A DNA stretch of 64,000 nt from an uncultured bacterium (GTDB taxonomy: Bacteria > Bacillota > Clostridia > Lachnospirales > Lachnospiraceae): assembly GCA_947647735.1 (NCBI GenBank), contig CANSLJ010000001.1:1-64000 (forward strand). Direction: 5' to 3'. Below the pieces are notes generated by a model that did no database searches, was not told where the DNA came from, and saw nothing but the letters and a program-made list of their open reading frames with translations. Position 1 is the first letter of the stretch; each line of letters begins with the position of its first letter. Below are positions 6,707 through 17,425 of this stretch, one piece after another. A program made the position numbers and the translations under genes.

Positions 6707-9700
6707 CAGATTGCCTCCCTTTCCCGCCCGCGTCCCACTCCAAAGGAAACCGGCGCAGGCCGTTCATATTCTTTCAAAGTTTTCAGGATAGAGGGTTTTT
6801 CACTTCTCTGCTCCGCATCTTCCTCCGTCTCCCGCACCGGTTCTGCGCCTCGTCCTTTTTCCTCATTGTCAAGGATTGTATTCAGTTCTGCCAGCCGCGC
6901 GGATTTCTCCTGAAGTTCTGCTTCCTGTGCAAAGGGCCTTTCCGCTTCCTCCTTCGCGCTTTCCAGTTCCCCCAGCAGACGTGCCATATTCTCCTTATGG
7001 TTTACAAGGCTCTGAGGGATTTTTTCCAGTGCGTTGTTGATGCGGGTGATGTTTCCCGCCACATCATTGGATAGTTCCGCCGTATAGGTCAGGTGCTGCT
7101 TCATGGTCACTTTGAATTTTGCACCGTCAAACATAAGCTTCATCGGGAACCCGCGGTATTCCCCCAATTCGATTTCCTCGCCCGGGTCATCCATCAGATG
7201 GCAGGCCGCCACGATTGCCTTGCCCGCTTCCTTCCGCTCCGTATATACATTTCCCATGACAGTCATGGAAAACGCATCTTCCCTGACAGGGTGTGCCTCC
7301 AATACGGGCAGGTCAGCATTCAGGCAGTCAATATAAAGCCGGGTTTCTTTTATTTTATTTGGATAATACCCCCGTACTCTGTCCTGCATCTCATACTGCT
7401 GCGCCTGGTGGTTTGATTTCAGCATTTTCAGCTTTGTCACCTGTATATCCAGGTCCATTTTTTCTTTAATGCGGACGTCGCCCGTAGCTAACATCTTCAC
7501 CTCCGCATAAGACAATGCAGTGGCATCCACATCCTCAATGGAGCGGGCCGGGCTTTTGGAAGTCATGATCTGTCCGATAAATTTCTGCTTCGATTCCACC
7601 AGCCCCCATGTATAGGCGTCAAATGTCCCTTTCGTGACATAACGATATATTTTTACATGGTTGTTTTCATTGCCCCGCCGTACAATTCGCCCGGCACGCT
7701 GTTCCAGATCCGCCGGACGCCAGGGACAGTCCAGGTCATGAGATGCCACCAGCTTCGTCTGTACGTTGGTTCCGGCTCCCATCTTTTGTGTGCTGCCAAG
7801 AAGAACGCGCACCTGTCCGTTTCTCACTTTTGCAAAAAGTTCAGCTTTTTGTATCTCCGTACCTGCGTCATGTATAAAAGCGATTTCCCGGGGCGGGATT
7901 CCTTTTACAATCAGTTTCTTCCGGATATCTTCATAAACGCTTGCCTCCATAGCCGTCTCTTCCTCTGTTGCTACGGATTCCCCCTCCGTTCCCGTCTCTT
8001 CCGTATTTTCTTTTGCTTCCTCCTTTTTCGGCTCCGCCTTTCCCTTCGGCGTAGATAAATCCGAAAAGATAAGCTGTGCGCCCTTTGTCTCCATATTTTC
8101 CTGCCAGATTCTGAATACATTGTCCACGCAGGCGTTTACCTTGCTTCCGGGGTCGTCGGGGAGCAGCGGGTTCATAATGCGCTGCTCTAACGCCAGCTTG
8201 CGCCCGTCCGACGTAATCTTCAGCATGTTGTCGATTCTGGGGTCAATCTTCTCTCTCCGTATCTTCTCCGCCCTGTCTGCAAGGGATTTTACCATCACTT
8301 TCTGTGCTTCGCTGGGTTCCGTCTGCACCGTCACATACTCTGCCTCCGGCACCGGTAAGTTTAACATATCCGCTGTCTGGATATCCGCAGCCTCCTTCCA
8401 GCGGTTGATCAGTTCCGGCAGGTTATAAAAACGGGCAAACCGCGTCTTTAAGCGGAATCCCGTACCCTCCGGCTTTAGTTCCACCGCTGTCACCTGTTCC
8501 CCGAAAGTCGCCGCCCAGTTGTCAAAGTGTTTCAGGCTCCGTATCTTCCCCGTGCTGTCCCGGTAGCCTTCCTCCAGCATGTCATACTGGAGATAGCGCA
8601 TCATGGTATATAATTCCACCATCGAGTTACTTACCGGGGTTCCGGTGGCAAATACCACACCGCGCCCTCCGGTGATTTCATCCATATAGCGGCACTTCGC
8701 AAACATATCGCTGGACTTCTGTGCGTCCGTCTGGCTGATGCCTGCCACATTACGCATTTTCGTATGCATGTAAAGGTTTTTAAAACTGTGCGCCTCGTCC
8801 ACAAAAAGACGGTCAACACCCAATTCCTCGAATGTGACCGTATCATCTTTTTTCTTATCATAGAGTTTCTTAATCTTCGCTTCCAGGTTCTTCTTCGTTT
8901 TCTCCATCTGCTTGACCGTAAATTTTTCTTCCCTGTTCGCCTTTGCTTCCGCAATAGCAGACACAATCTCGTTAATCTGATCCTGAATAATAGCCATCTG
9001 GCGCTCCGGCGAAATGGGGATTTTCTCAAACTGGCTGTGGCCGATAATCACAGCATCGTAGTCTCCTGTGGCAATCCGCGCGCAGAAACGCCTGCGGTTC
9101 TTTGGTTCAAAATCTTTTTTTGTTGCCATCAGCACCTTCGCTCCCGGATAAAGGGTTAAAAAATCGCCGCCCCACTGCTCTGTCAGGTGGTTTGGCACGA
9201 CCATAATGGACTTTTTACACAGCCCCAGCCGCTTACTCTCCATCGCCGCCGCTATCATCTCGTAGGTCTTGCCTGCGCCCACCACATGGGCAAGCAGGGT
9301 GTTCCCGCCGTAAAGGATGCGCGCGACAGCGTTCCTCTGGTGCGGCTCCAGTTTAATCTCCGGGTTCATCCCGATAAAGTTGATATGTCTCCCGTCATAT
9401 TCACGGGGACGGGTGGAGTTGAACATCCTGTTGTAAACAGCGCATAAATCCGTGCGCCGCTCCGGTTCTTTAAAAATCCAGTCCTGGAAAGCCTCTTTCA
9501 TAGCGTCCTGCTTCTGCTGCGCGATGGCTGTCTCCTTCTCATTCAGGACGCGGGTCTCTTTCCCCTCAGCGTCTATGCGCGCGTCAAAAATCTGGATGCT
9601 CCGCTGGTTTAAGCTGGCCTCGAAAATCTCATAAGCGTTGATCCGCTTTGTGCCGTAGGTAGTGTGGACACGGGCGTTCGTGATGCTGTCCGCCGATTTT

Positions 9701-12700
9701 CCCTTTAACCGCCATTCGCCCGTGACATCCGAATACAGCACATCTATCCTCCCGTTCCGGAGCCACCCCGGTGTCTGGAGCAGTTCAAATAAAAACTGCT
9801 TATAATATTTTGTGTCTATCCAGGGAGCGCCGATGCGGACGCTGATTTCCGGTGCAGTCAGGTCTTTTGGCTGTACTGCAAGGAGCGCTTCCACGTTTGC
9901 GGAAAACTCAGGGTATTCCTTCGCCGCTTTCTTCGCTTTTTCCAGTTTTTCCCGCACATCCCCGGAAAGATACTCGTCCGCAGTCTTCCAGCCTTTATGC
10001 CAGTCTGTGTTTTCCTCCGAAATAACTGCCGGGCCGCTGTCCGGGTCTTTGAAGATAATACCCTTTAAGTCGGAAATGATCTGGGGTATCTTATCCCCGC
10101 CTCCCATCAGGGATGCCATAAATCCCAAATCCACACACGCCCTCTCCCCGATGGAAACCCCTAACGCCTCCACCGCCGTATCCACGCTTGTCACCGGCTG
10201 ATGATGTTTAATTGTACGCTTTGTAAACATATCTGCCTTGCGTTGCAGGTTCCCTTCTTCGTCCAGCACCTCCAGAGAGCACAGCAAGGGGTATGAAGAA
10301 TCCTGCCGGAATGCAAGACGGTTCCCGGCACTGTTTAGCAGTCCGTACATTTTCTGAAATTCATCATAGAGTGTATTGAGCTTTGCCTGCTCCTTCCCGA
10401 CTTCTGCATCCCCCGCGCCGCTAAGCTGTAAATCAATGAGCCGCCTTGCACTGTCCCGGATAGCTATCATGCCCCGGATACGGGCGGCAGGTATTTTCCC
10501 CGCTTCTATCTGTTTCATGCGGGAGTTTTCGCGGAAATAGAGTTTCCCGCCTTTTTCAGTAAAGCTGAAATTGCGCACATGGGGGTCTGCCGGTATGGTT
10601 TCCGCCTTTTCATCTTCTGCCTGTTCCGGTGCGTCCATGTGCAATAGCTCTCTATCCGGTGTTTTGATATGTGTAACTGCCTCCGCAAGCTGCTCTTCTA
10701 AGTCAGCCCCTTCAAACGGTATACATGCCGTTTCCGTGGCATTCCCATACATATTCTCCCAGAAAGCCATTTTGCCCAGCACCATATCGGGATTGTGCAA
10801 AAAATAATTGTTTAACGGTACACCGTCCTCTGTCTGCCCTACGTTTACCCAATTCGGCAGCTTTTCCGGTGCACTGCCCCGTTTCTGAAAAAACAGGATG
10901 TCCGCCGTCACATCCGTGCCTGCGTTGGCTTTGAAAGCATTGTTCGGCAGCCTCACCGCACCCAAAAGGTCTGCTTTCTGTGCCAGCGCCTCCCGCACCC
11001 TGCCGTTTGCCTTATCCATTGTCCCCTTTGAAGTGATGAAAGCCACCACACCGCCCGGACGCACCTTATCCAGTGTTTTTGTGAGAAAGTAATCGTGTAT
11101 CAAAAGATTCTGTTTGTCATACTGTTTGTCATGCACCTTATATTCCCCGAAAGGTACATTCCCCACCGCAAGGTCAAAAAAGTCGTTTGGGTATTCCGTC
11201 ATCTCAAAACCGCCAACAGTAATATCTGCCTTCTGGTAAAGCTGCTTTGCGATACGCCCGGTCAGGGAATCCAGTTCGACGCCGTAAAGGTTGGATTTTT
11301 CAAATTCCTCCGGCACAAGCCCGAAAAAGTTTCCGATGCCGCAGGACGGCTCCAAAATGTTCCCTGGCGTGAAATCCATGCGTTTCACTGCTTCATACAT
11401 TGCTTTGATGACAACAGGACTGGTATAGTAGGCATTTAAGACCGTGCTTCGCGCCGATTCGTACTCTGCCGGGTTCAGAAGTTCTTTTAGTTCCACATAT
11501 TCCTTCCCCCACTTTTCATTATCTGCGTCAAATGCCTGATGAAGTCCGCCCCATCCTGCATATCTTGATAAAACTTCCTGTTCCTGCTCTGTGGCGAGAC
11601 GATTTTCCGCCTCAATCTGCGTTAGTGTCCGGATTGCGGCAAGGTTATCCTGATATTTTGATTTCCGTCCACCGGTTCCCAGCGCATCGTCCGTGATATG
11701 GAAGTTATGCCGGTCAGGGCCGAAATGGAGTTTATCTATAACAATATCGTAAGGAAGCCCTGTGCTGTATCCTTCTGCCGGGCCTTCCATGACAATCTCC
11801 CCGCCCTCGATCTCCACCATATCCGGGGATTCTTCTTCCTCCCTGCCGATAGTTTCCCATTCTGTCGGAATAACGCCTTCCCTTGCCCCCTGCATTTCTT
11901 CCTGCCAGATTTTTTCATTTAAATCCGCTTCCAGCCGTTCCTCTATACCGGGTTCCAGATAGATAAGCTGGTCATAGTCCAGAAAAGAAAGTTCCACATC
12001 AATCAATTCCCGCAGACTGTCATACTGCCGTTTCTCCACGCATTTCCCGTCCACAAACTGACTGAGGGAAAAGTGGAGCAAATCTACGTTTACCTGGACT
12101 TCAAAGCCGCCGTTTTCCGTAACACCATAAGCAAGCCCTACTTTCTCCAGATCAAAAAAGTCCACACTGTCCCCGCCATATTCTGCAAGACAGAAATCTT
12201 CAATCAGGCGTTTCGCTTCCTCCAAATCTGCACCGTCAGCCTGTTCTGATGTTTCCGCATTCACAGCCGCAAAATCAAAAGCAAGCTGCCCGTCCGACTG
12301 CTCTTTTACCTTTCCTCGCTGTTTTTTTGCAAGGGCGCGGGCAGCGGCTTCCAGTTCCCCTGCAGGTTCTGTTACCTTTTGGGGCGCGTTTTGTTTCTCT
12401 TTTGCCTCTTTCTTTTCCAGCTCCTGTTTCTGTCTCTCCGCTCGCAGAGTTTTCTCCGGAAGCGGTGTGAACAGAAAATATTCTCCCCTCTGATATGCGC
12501 CCATATCTTCGACAGCTCTCTGCATAATGCCGTAACTGCGGCTTTCTTCCGGCACTACGGCAGCAAAAGATTCCACCATATCCTCATACAATGCCGCACT
12601 GAGCTTCACATCATCCAGCATGGGCTTAAAATCCCGTTCTGCCGCGTCCACATCCCACAAAACAGACTTGCCGGGATTGGGCGTATTAGGACAGTAATAA

Positions 12701-15177
12701 TAAAAAGCGTATATGCTCCGCGCAAGCTGTAGCTTTTCATACTCGGAGGTATACGCCATTTCTTCCGGATTCAGGTATCTCCCGGTATCAATCAGTTCCC
12801 CAAGCCGTTTCTGCACCTGATTCCAGTTCATTTTTATTGTGTCATATTCTTTAAAACCGGAAGCCTCATCGGAGCGGGTAAATTTTATCCCTTTGGCATC
12901 ATGCCATTCATCATATCCAATGTCTCCTCTGCCGCCAGTCCCATATTCATCTTTCAGGAAATCCGCCCGCTCCTTAGCGTCATGCCCTTGCATAAAGTAC
13001 GAATAAATCCGCATTTTCCCCTCGGAAATGCCGCTTCCACGCAAAAACATCCTGTCAATCTCATCTTCAGTGATAAAGCTTCCTTTTGCCGGCTCAAAGC
13101 CTTCCAAAGCGTGGAACTGCTTCGGCTCTATATCGAGATTTAATAACCTGTTTAAAATAATCTCCGGATTATGGAAATGGAAACGCATGAGCTCGCGGTC
13201 TTCCTCATAAGCACGGGCAAATTCTGCAAGCTCAAAAATAAAAACGTCGCGGCCTGCACTTTTCTCCAAAAGCCCTGCTATTTCCTCTGTGCTGTCCGGG
13301 AATCCCCCGTACAGTTTAGATACATGCGGCAGGAAACCTCTCTCTACCGCTTCATCACTCAAATTCTGTCGCAGATACCAAAGTCTGGATGCCAGCTCCT
13401 GATATTCATTTGCCCGTGCGGTATCTAATATCTCCTGCGCTGCATAGATGCCGTCCTCTAAAAGTTCCGAAACCTGCTCTGCCGCCTCTTCCCAAGATAC
13501 AAGGGTAGCGCCGGGGATATTTGCGGTGCGTCCAGGCGCAATCTTTATCCCTTCTTTGTCAAACCATAAGGCATACTTTTCCCCGGCAATTGTAAACCCC
13601 TTTCCGCCTGTGCCGTATTCTTTTTGCAGAAAAGTGGCAGCATCTTTCATAGAAGGAGATTTTTGATAAAAGGCAATAATCCGCTGGGTGCTTCCCTTTT
13701 CATTACCACCGCTGGTAAGTGCCCGCCCTATCACCTCCCTTTCCACTTCTGTCACCAAGATTCTGCCACTCGCAGGGAATCCCGTCCTTCTCTCCTCTTC
13801 CCTTGCCCGGACAATACGCTCTACCTGTTCCTCCATCGTCGGAAAAAGGGACATCTGGAAATAGGCGGGCGCAGAAACGGCGGGCTCATCACCCCCCGTT
13901 TCCTGTTCTTTCTCTCTCTTTTGTTCTACCGGTATACGATTTCCTGAAGCACCGTTTCCTCCGCTTGCTCTGTCAGACCGTTTACTGCCTGCACCCATGC
14001 CATCTGGTCGCGCGCTTTCAGATTCTCGTCCACTCCCCTTGCTTTCATCATCTTTGCCACTGTCTGGTCTACCTGTTCCTGTGCCTGTTCGTCTATCTGC
14101 CGCAAGTGGGGCATCAGCCGCCCCGTCAGCAGCATCGATGTGTACGTCCCCTGATGATGCTCCATAAGGAATGTCTGACGCAGCATCCCATACTTCCCGA
14201 TAGGCATTTTCTCCAGTTCTTCCTCCCCGTCCAGTATCAGCTCCGGTATCTGATAATCCCCGTTCTTCCTGTATATCAGTTCTGTCATTTTCTATACCCC
14301 CTTTTTCGCTTTCATGCTTTAAAGTGTTAAACCGTTCTGTAGATTCAGTATACTCTGTGCCTGTAGATTTTGCAAGAGATTTTTCAGGCATTTTACGGAT
14401 ATTTTTCTGCCTCTCTGCCATCATCTCCCGGTCATAATTCCTGATTACTTTTCCAATCTCCTGCAATATTCCCATAGACAGGGTGCTTGCCGCATTTCCA
14501 AGATGGTGCAGAACGGAAGGCGTGGAAAACTCCGTAATGCCAGCCAGTTCCCCGTCGTCCAGATAATCAGAAGGTGTGAAGCCACAGCGGGTAAGAATGG
14601 TATACTGGACGCTCGCCGTCAGCGTATTCCGGAAACACACTTCAAGGTTTAACCGGTCAAATTCTTCCAGAAAACTTCCCTCCGCATCGTAAGCCAGTTC
14701 TTTCAGATATTCCGGATAAACCTCTCTCACGGCTTTTGCCGCAATCTCCATCAGCCTGCTCACAAATTCCTTCTCTTTTCCTACTCCGTACCGCCTCTCC
14801 AATGCACTAAGAATGGGCGCATGGTGTTCCTCCCTCATCTCCCACAGGTATGGCTCTCTTGCACCTCGCACGGGCCGTGTGTCCGCCACATCAAAAACGT
14901 ATTCCAGATGGGGTCTGCCGGTTTCCGTACCGCGTATCAGGGCAATTCCTTTAGAACCTCTTTTTACCCACCGGTACATTTTTTCATTCCACAGTTCCAT
15001 CTCTGCGCAGGCCGTAGCGTCAGGGCGCTGCGCATAGATCAGGAGCTGCTCATCAAACTTGTATTTATAAATCCGAGAAGCAGTGTCAAGGTATTGTTTC
15101 CATCTGCCTGTGCTCCCTGTGATATCACGGGCGGTACGGTTTGCCAGTTCCGAAACTTCCATATATTTTTTTGCCAT
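6706..15177 (-). CDS. Giant ArdC-like / N6-methylase / SNF2 helicase protein
   Basis: 2,823 aa from ATG 15177, which starts the recognisable MAKKYMEVSELANRTARDI; a GGAGG lies about 15 nt upstream. The N-terminus (about 1-290) resembles ArdC-like ssDNA-binding regions of mobile elements. Low-complexity acidic and Gly/Asp/Arg-rich stretches follow. GNVPFGEY near 1340 is an adenine-N6 methylase motif IV variant. GAGKT near 1966 (Walker A), DEAH near 2129 and QRAGRIVRRGN near 2496 are SNF2/SF2 helicase motifs. Such proteins are hallmarks of clostridial Tn1549-like ICEs and are thought to protect or process transferred DNA. The methylase Asn-Pro-Pro is replaced by Asn-Val-Pro, so catalysis is uncertain. 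Confidence 0.88.
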   Translation of the reverse strand: MAKKYMEVSELANRTARDITGSTGRWKQYLDTASRIYKYKFDEQLLIYAQRPDATACAEMELWNEKMYRWVKRGSKGIALIRGTETGRPHLEYVFDVADTRPVRGAREPYLWEMREEHHAPILSALERRYGVGKEKEFVSRLMEIAAKAVREVYPEYLKELAYDAEGSFLEEFDRLNLEVCFRNTLTASVQYTILTRCGFTPSDYLDDGELAGITEFSTPSVLHHLGNAASTLSMGILQEIGKVIRNYDREMMAERQKNIRKMPEKSLAKSTGTEYTESTERFNTLKHESEKGGIENDRTDIQEERGLSDTGADTGRGGRTGENAYREVWDAASDIPYGASSGDVHIDAADGAADAPLAADRRTGTGTGRPDSGKDDESKGSGRESESARPDGMGAGSKRSDRASGGNGASGNRIPVEQKREKEQETGGDEPAVSAPAYFQMSLFPTMEEQVERIVRAREEERRTGFPASGRILVTEVEREVIGRALTSGGNEKGSTQRIIAFYQKSPSMKDAATFLQKEYGTGGKGFTIAGEKYALWFDKEGIKIAPGRTANIPGATLVSWEEAAEQVSELLEDGIYAAQEILDTARANEYQELASRLWYLRQNLSDEAVERGFLPHVSKLYGGFPDSTEEIAGLLEKSAGRDVFIFELAEFARAYEEDRELMRFHFHNPEIILNRLLNLDIEPKQFHALEGFEPAKGSFITEDEIDRMFLRGSGISEGKMRIYSYFMQGHDAKERADFLKDEYGTGGRGDIGYDEWHDAKGIKFTRSDEASGFKEYDTIKMNWNQVQKRLGELIDTGRYLNPEEMAYTSEYEKLQLARSIYAFYYYCPNTPNPGKSVLWDVDAAERDFKPMLDDVKLSAALYEDMVESFAAVVPEESRSYGIMQRAVEDMGAYQRGEYFLFTPLPEKTLRAERQKQELEKKEAKEKQNAPQKVTEPAGELEAAARALAKKQRGKVKEQSDGQLAFDFAAVNAETSEQADGADLEEAKRLIEDFCLAEYGGDSVDFFDLEKVGLAYGVTENGGFEVQVNVDLLHFSLSQFVDGKCVEKRQYDSLRELIDVELSFLDYDQLIYLEPGIEERLEADLNEKIWQEEMQGAREGVIPTEWETIGREEEESPDMVEIEGGEIVMEGPAEGYSTGLPYDIVIDKLHFGPDRHNFHITDDALGTGGRKSKYQDNLAAIRTLTQIEAENRLATEQEQEVLSRYAGWGGLHQAFDADNEKWGKEYVELKELLNPAEYESARSTVLNAYYTSPVVIKAMYEAVKRMDFTPGNILEPSCGIGNFFGLVPEEFEKSNLYGVELDSLTGRIAKQLYQKADITVGGFEMTEYPNDFFDLAVGNVPFGEYKVHDKQYDKQNLLIHDYFLTKTLDKVRPGGVVAFITSKGTMDKANGRVREALAQKADLLGAVRLPNNAFKANAGTDVTADILFFQKRGSAPEKLPNWVNVGQTEDGVPLNNYFLHNPDMVLGKMAFWENMYGNATETACIPFEGADLEEQLAEAVTHIKTPDRELLHMDAPEQAEDEKAETIPADPHVRNFSFTEKGGKLYFRENSRMKQIEAGKIPAARIRGMIAIRDSARRLIDLQLSGAGDAEVGKEQAKLNTLYDEFQKMYGLLNSAGNRLAFRQDSSYPLLCSLEVLDEEGNLQRKADMFTKRTIKHHQPVTSVDTAVEALGVSIGERACVDLGFMASLMGGGDKIPQIISDLKGIIFKDPDSGPAVISEENTDWHKGWKTADEYLSGDVREKLEKAKKAAKEYPEFSANVEALLAVQPKDLTAPEISVRIGAPWIDTKYYKQFLFELLQTPGWLRNGRIDVLYSDVTGEWRLKGKSADSITNARVHTTYGTKRINAYEIFEASLNQRSIQIFDARIDAEGKETRVLNEKETAIAQQKQDAMKEAFQDWIFKEPERRTDLCAVYNRMFNSTRPREYDGRHINFIGMNPEIKLEPHQRNAVARILYGGNTLLAHVVGAGKTYEMIAAAMESKRLGLCKKSIMVVPNHLTEQWGGDFLTLYPGAKVLMATKKDFEPKNRRRFCARIATGDYDAVIIGHSQFEKIPISPERQMAIIQDQINEIVSAIAEAKANREEKFTVKQMEKTKKNLEAKIKKLYDKKKDDTVTFEELGVDRLFVDEAHSFKNLYMHTKMRNVAGISQTDAQKSSDMFAKCRYMDEITGGRGVVFATGTPVSNSMVELYTMMRYLQYDMLEEGYRDSTGKIRSLKHFDNWAATFGEQVTAVELKPEGTGFRLKTRFARFYNLPELINRWKEAADIQTADMLNLPVPEAEYVTVQTEPSEAQKVMVKSLADRAEKIRREKIDPRIDNMLKITSDGRKLALEQRIMNPLLPDDPGSKVNACVDNVFRIWQENMETKGAQLIFSDLSTPKGKAEPKKEEAKENTEETGTEGESVATEEETAMEASVYEDIRKKLIVKGIPPREIAFIHDAGTEIQKAELFAKVRNGQVRVLLGSTQKMGAGTNVQTKLVASHDLDCPWRPADLEQRAGRIVRRGNENNHVKIYRYVTKGTFDAYTWGLVESKQKFIGQIMTSKSPARSIEDVDATALSYAEVKMLATGDVRIKEKMDLDIQVTKLKMLKSNHQAQQYEMQDRVRGYYPNKIKETRLYIDCLNADLPVLEAHPVREDAFSMTVMGNVYTERKEAGKAIVAACHLMDDPGEEIELGEYRGFPMKLMFDGAKFKVTMKQHLTYTAELSNDVAGNITRINNALEKIPQSLVNHKENMARLLGELESAKEEAERPFAQEAELQEKSARLAELNTILDNEEKGRGAEPVRETEEDAEQRSEKPSILKTLKEYERPAPVSFGVGRGREREAI

Positions 15178-15230
15178 ACTGTTCTCTTTTTTCCTCCTTT
15201 TCTGCTCCTGTTGTTTTATAAAATTTGCGC

Positions 15231-15270
15231 ATAAAAAAACTGTTATAAGACTATACAGCCTATAACAGTT
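15231..15270 (-). terminator. Terminator/attenuator ahead of the helicase gene
   Basis: AACTGTTATA and TATAACAGTT (perfect 10-bp arms) are followed on the minus strand by TTTTTTATG. It lies 80 bp after the phosphoesterase stop and 54 bp before the helicase start. With no clear promoter in those 54 bp, it may act as an attenuator of a long transcript. Confidence 0.75.
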
Positions 15271-15349
15271 CCCACTTGACGCTATCAATATTTTTTAATA
15301 ATTATATATGAGCAGCTTTTCAATTACTTTTTAAGCGCCGTTTTCCCGC

Positions 15350-16024
15350 CTATCTTCCATATATCCTGTTCAATATGCCGTCAATGTCTACTCCTGGATG
15401 CGTCAGATACATCCGGCAGATCTGCTCTGCCAGTTCCGGGGCGATTTTCAGGTCTTCCGCAATCTTTTCCGCGCTCTGCCCTTTATCCACCCTCTTTATG
15501 ACCGCTTCTGTGATTCTCCGTATATCCGGTTCTTTTTCCGGCATTTTCACGCCTCGGCCTGTCTCCTCATGAGGAATATCAATTCTTTTCACCTCATACT
15601 TTCCATTCCCGGACACTTCAATCAGCGCCATAGTAACAGACTGGTGAAAACGCCTCGGCCCGCAGCTCCCCGGATTCAGAAAACAGATACCGTTTTCCTC
15701 CCTGTCCATATACTTATGAGAATGCCCGAATACCACCAAATCCGTATTCTCTATATCTGCCGGAAGTTCTTTCCTGTTGTGGATCATTTTTATCCGGATG
15801 CTGAAAAGTTCTGTATCCAGCATCCCCGGCAGGCTTTCGGCCCACTCCTCCTTGTCTGCATTGCCGCGCACCGCATACACAGGGGCAATCTCTTTTAATT
15901 CCTCTATAACCCTCTCTCTATGGATATCCCCGCCGTGCAGGATTGCATCACAGCCTCTTAATTTCTCTCTCACTTCCTCCCTCAGCAATCCATGTGTATC
16001 AGATATGACGCCTATATAGTGCAT
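15350..16024 (-). CDS. Metallophosphoesterase (YfcE/MJ0936 type) with C-terminal helical tail
   Basis: The start at 16024 has GGAGG 10 nt upstream and begins MHYIGVISDTHG. Calcineurin-like metal ligands are visible: SDTHG (8-12), LHGGD (about 34-38), GNAD (about 60) and FGHSHKY (about 103). The closest known role is cyclic or simple phosphodiester hydrolysis. About 70 extra residues after 150 form a small helical domain (RRITEAVIKRVDKGQSAEKI) not usual in this family. It overlaps no gene and follows the flavodoxin gene by 29 bp. Confidence 0.85.
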   Translation of the reverse strand: MHYIGVISDTHGLLREEVREKLRGCDAILHGGDIHRERVIEELKEIAPVYAVRGNADKEEWAESLPGMLDTELFSIRIKMIHNRKELPADIENTDLVVFGHSHKYMDREENGICFLNPGSCGPRRFHQSVTMALIEVSGNGKYEVKRIDIPHEETGRGVKMPEKEPDIRRITEAVIKRVDKGQSAEKIAEDLKIAPELAEQICRMYLTHPGVDIDGILNRIYGR

Positions 16025-16053
16025 CCTGTAAAATCCTCCTGCTTTCTGTTTCC

Positions 16054-16635
16054 TCAATCATAAATATGAAGTCCAAACCCGTATGCTTTCCGAAGCCAGT
16101 CTGTTCTGTCAATCTGCGGCTTCCCGTTCGTATCGCCGCAGCCCCCCGCTAACAGCATGCCCCTGTCATGGAATCCTATGTACTGAATGACAGCGAACTT
16201 ATAATAAGATACTGCCTGCTCATACGTCCAGAAAAAATCGTCCGCAGACGTCATAAGCAGCGCCGCATCTTTTACCGGATACTTCTCATACCTTCCATAA
16301 GGCGGATTTTCATCTTTCTCTGCAATACAGTAAAACCTTTCTATAAATGCTTTCAGCTTTGATGAAATTGTCCAGAACAACAGCGGCGATGCAAATACAA
16401 GCAGGTCCGCCTCTCTGATTTCCGGCACAAGTTCATTAAAACCGTCCTTTTGTATACAGGGTTTCCCATACCGGCAGGCATTACAGCCAATACAGCCTTT
16501 TACTTCCGTCCTGTTCAGCGACACTTTCTCCACCGCATGTCCTGCCTCTTTTGCACCTTTTATAAAGGAATCCGCTAACTGCTCTGTGTTCCCATGTATC
16601 CTTCCGCCGCCCTGAACAACAAGTATCTTCTTCAT
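16054..16635 (-). CDS. Flavodoxin-fold NAD(P)H-dependent oxidoreductase
   Basis: The start at 16635 (MKKILVVQGGG) has GGAGG nearby; upstream in-frame codons are not needed. GGGRIHGNTEQLADSF (9-24) is the FMN phosphate loop. GCIGCNACRYGKPC (48-61) is the Cys cluster of the iron-sulfur-flavoprotein/NAD(P)H-oxidoreductase type, and FASPLLFWTISSKLKAFIER (81-100) is the flavin-binding and dimer helix region. It likely reduces FMN or a small acceptor; the substrate is unknown. Part of the cargo block between topB and the helicase. Confidence 0.85.
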   Translation of the reverse strand: MKKILVVQGGGRIHGNTEQLADSFIKGAKEAGHAVEKVSLNRTEVKGCIGCNACRYGKPCIQKDGFNELVPEIREADLLVFASPLLFWTISSKLKAFIERFYCIAEKDENPPYGRYEKYPVKDAALLMTSADDFFWTYEQAVSYYKFAVIQYIGFHDRGMLLAGGCGDTNGKPQIDRTDWLRKAYGFGLHIYD

Positions 16636-16738
16636 TCCCTGCACCTCCGAAAACCGAAATTTCTCTTTGACTGCCCGACACTTATGGGTTTCCCGTATGC
16701 CATGCTTCATTAACATTATAGCATCAGCCGCAAAATAA

Positions 16739-17425
16739 TCACACTGTTTCTTCCATAGATTCTGTTACCCGCTGAAAGACATGTGTCTCCGCATTGTATT
16801 CATACACACTGTCCGTTAATACCATATCCGGCGGCAGTTCAGAATTCATATCCCTCACTATTGCCTCCAATTCTTCCGGCACAACGCCTTCCCCTTTTGA
16901 TACCACAATCACTTCACTGACTGACGACGGCAGTATGTAGTATTCTTCCCCCACTGTCCCGGCAATCATCTGGCGCACACCATCATTCAGAATAACCGCA
17001 GCCCCATACTTCCCGCATTTAAGCCCGACAGTATACTGCTTCTTCTTTTCTTCCGGAAGAACCACTTTTATTCCTTCCCCATCTATCTCCAGTCCAAACA
17101 GTCCGGTCACCATCTCCATATACATATCAAGCATATTTTTGAACAAAATATTTTCCATGTTCCCTATATTTTTGACAGCTATGGCATGAAGTTCTTCTAC
17201 ATCCATGCCGTACTTTTCCAGCAAATTCGCCGTGACAGGCATTATCGCAGCTTCTTCCTCTCCTTCCGCCGCTTTTTCTCCTGTCACATAATAAAGCACC
17301 GCCATATCCTCCACAACCGTATGCGGTATCCGCAAAAGACGTTCCCCGTTTTTCTCCGCCGAACAAATCATTGGAAAAATATGATCCATCTCTTTTGCCA
17401 TTGACAACTCCTCATGAAACTGCAT
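16739..17425 (-). CDS. DUF5688-family protein
   Basis: A 228-aa acidic, soluble protein beginning MQFHEELSMAKEM at 17425 with AGAGGGAAGAG upstream; the start overlaps the end of the PAPS-reductase-like gene by 14 bp. The pattern HTVVEDMAVLYYV, EELHAIAVKNIGN and PEELEAIVRDMN is that of DUF5688 proteins common in Firmicute ICEs. Function unknown. Translational coupling to the upstream ATP-pyrophosphatase-like gene suggests they work together. Confidence 0.7.
   Translation of the reverse strand: MQFHEELSMAKEMDHIFPMICSAEKNGERLLRIPHTVVEDMAVLYYVTGEKAAEGEEEAAIMPVTANLLEKYGMDVEELHAIAVKNIGNMENILFKNMLDMYMEMVTGLFGLEIDGEGIKVVLPEEKKKQYTVGLKCGKYGAAVILNDGVRQMIAGTVGEEYYILPSSVSEVIVVSKGEGVVPEELEAIVRDMNSELPPDMVLTDSVYEYNAETHVFQRVTESMEETV

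Noticed and set aside
13926-14288. 120-aa minus-strand frame beginning MTELIYRKNGDYQ
   Set aside because: It overlaps the giant helicase gene in another frame on the same strand. Its first part looks protein-like, but the helicase frame is continuous and plausible here (a low-complexity linker), so I treat it as a shadow; an old frameshift in the linker is possible.
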